From contig JAGHSX010000008.1 of the NCBI GenBank assembly GCA_018065645.1, positions 1 to 47,279 of the forward strand: a stretch of DNA of 47,279 nt, in the 5' to 3' direction. Shown one piece after another: positions 46,101 to 47,279 of the stretch (within the stretch, counting starts at the first letter, position 1; every line of letters begins with the position of its first letter). Below the pieces are notes generated by a model that was not told the DNA's origin, made no database searches, and saw only the letters and a list, made by a program, of their open reading frames with translations. Both the position numbers and the translations under genes were made by a program. This DNA is from Candidatus Scybalousia scybalohippi (GTDB taxonomy: Bacteria > Bacteroidota > Bacteroidia > Bacteroidales > P3).

Positions 46101-47279
46101 TTAAATACCGAGTTCACTTCTCTTTGCTACAGTAACAGCACTTCCTAAAAGCGAGTCTACATACTGTGCAAACATAGCCAGAGCATCAGGAGCATCATCG
46201 TGTTTGTTCTTTCCAAGCTGTGTGTAACTGCAAAGAAAAGACATCATTACTCCGTAATCACTCTTTGGTTCGTATTCTTCTGGGTCTTTGAATATAACGT
46301 GTTCCTTTACCCATGAAGAATTAACGATAATCTTGGTCTCTTTGTTCTGCGTGGTGTATTTCTTTGTAATGTGGCAACGACCACCTTTTTCTTTTACGAG
46401 CTTTTCTACCTCGTTGGCGGTTCTGCTACCCTCTTTATTACTCTCGAACTGACATTGCTGCACATGATGTTTTACAAGCATATCTGAGTTGAGAACATCA
46501 AGCGTACCTGGGTCGATATTCTTGAATACGACATCTTCTAGGTAGTACATATCGCCATACTGATAAAATACTCCAAGGAAGTTGTAGTCCGTACCTGTGT
46601 CCTTTGTATCGCATATTGCAAGAATAGAATCTGCATCTTTGTCTGGAAGTCCACCAAGGTATCTTTTGAGTTCTGTAGGATGATATAGAATACCCTCTCG
46701 TTCAATCGGATCACTTTTGTATAGGCAACGATAAGATACATCATCCATTGCCATTTCCATATCGTGGAAATACTTCTCGTCAAATCCTACATCGTAATCG
46801 TAATCAAAGTTGCTCTTGCCTGTCTTAGGGTCAATATCAGGAACGGCTATAAACTCTGCTCTTGGGTCTCCCTCATAAAGCCTTTCAAGTCTGCCAATAA
46901 TATCATGGACGCTCCATCTAGTAGCAATATGGATTTCCTTGGCTTTCTTTTTCTTACGAGATTTAAGGTCTGTGGTGTATTCTCCATAAAGTTTATCGAG
47001 ACGATCCTTTGACAATGCCTCTTCAATACCAGATACTAAATCGTCTACATACAAGAATCCCTCGCATCGAGTAACACCTGTAAGTGAACCTCTGATAGGT
47101 CTGCAAGTAAGTGTCTTGAATGGCTGCCATCTTCCTAAGTTGATTGTCTCTTCTTTGGCATTATTGCTCTCGAATACAACATCAGGGAATACATCAGACC
47201 AGCAATACTCATTACTCGTGATAATGTTGAGAACGGCATCATAGAACATTCTCGTCATAAATCCTGAGTGTGAGGACAT
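46101..47279 (-). CDS. terL: Terminase large subunit (partial, N-terminus beyond window)
   Basis: At least 392 residues. The window edge falls on an ATG, but a terminase needs about 100 more residues (Walker A) upstream, so the start is probably outside. GFLYVDDLVSG looks like Walker B. IATRWSVHDIIGRLERLYEG is the coupling motif region. The C-terminal RNase-H-like nuclease has AICDTKDTGTDYNF (first Asp) and KHDDAPDALAMFAQ (last Asp pair). It cuts concatemers and pumps DNA through the portal. No small terminase gene is visible. Confidence 0.9.
   Translation of the reverse strand: MSSHSGFMTRMFYDAVLNIITSNEYCWSDVFPDVVFESNNAKEETINLGRWQPFKTLTCRPIRGSLTGVTRCEGFLYVDDLVSGIEEALSKDRLDKLYGEYTTDLKSRKKKKAKEIHIATRWSVHDIIGRLERLYEGDPRAEFIAVPDIDPKTGKSNFDYDYDVGFDEKYFHDMEMAMDDVSYRCLYKSDPIEREGILYHPTELKRYLGGLPDKDADSILAICDTKDTGTDYNFLGVFYQYGDMYYLEDVVFKNIDPGTLDVLNSDMLVKHHVQQCQFESNKEGSRTANEVEKLVKEKGGRCHITKKYTTQNKETKIIVNSSWVKEHVIFKDPEEYEPKSDYGVMMSFLCSYTQLGKNKHDDAPDALAMFAQYVDSLLGSAVTVAKRSELGI

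Overview
The window is a 47.3 kb piece of a temperate, long-tailed (siphovirus-type) phage or prophage of a low-GC Firmicute. A gut Clostridia host (Lachnospiraceae-like) is my best guess, from the A/T-leaning codon use, AAGGAG-type ribosome binding sites, TTGACA/TATAAT-type promoters and gene families I associate with that group (DUF1653, XkdX, SU10-like capsid, LexA-only HTH, radical SAM with Cys-rich partners). Nearly everything is read leftwards (minus strand). The exceptions are the CI-like repressor, the integrase and a tiny ribbon-helix-helix gene. Both ends of the window cut genes.

Layout in map order. 1-5.9 kb: early replication/recombination block (RecT, a RecE-like nuclease, a homing endonuclease between them, an SMC-like ATPase, a membrane-anchored transglycosylase, a cold-shock protein). 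5.9-8.8 kb: lysogeny switch (Cro-like and CI/S24 regulators around divergent promoters), tyrosine integrase and a probable attP. 8.8-15.1 kb: a second, XerC-like recombinase with its own RHH switch, next to tail-fibre-type genes, one of which is flanked by 23-bp direct repeats. 15.1-18.4 kb: lysis cassette (multidomain endolysin, holin-like proteins, XkdX). 18.4-21.7 kb: a complete-looking diversity-generating retroelement (reverse transcriptase, template repeat, variable repeat in a C-type-lectin-fold tail protein). 21.7-38.7 kb: tail and head genes in reverse order up to the portal (baseplate, tape measure, -1 frameshift chaperone pair, tail tube, connectors, SU10-like capsid, scaffold, MuF-like protein, portal). 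38.7-42.1 kb: small Cys-rich protein, tRNA-Thr, SSB, and an early-type block with radical SAM and small regulators. 42.1-45.8 kb: a TROVE/Ro-like vWA protein beside a 1.5 kb noncoding array of canonical tRNAs (Asn, Ser, plus Met further on), aberrant tRNA-like RNAs and two predicted pseudoknots, followed by HU and a tiny membrane protein. 45.8-47.3 kb: XRE regulator and the terminase large subunit, running off the window.

How it works together: the CI/Cro region chooses lysogeny or lysis. The left block replicates and recombines DNA. The terminase-portal-capsid-tail block builds the particle. The DGR diversifies the tip adhesin, and the Xer/RHH module may add slower shuffling of a neighbouring fibre gene. 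The least explained part is the Ro-like protein with its tRNA-like RNA array. Two of these RNAs carry homologous, compensatorily changed inserts in the anticodon arm, which suggests phage-encoded Y-RNA-like or tRNA-decoy RNAs rather than ordinary decoding tRNAs.
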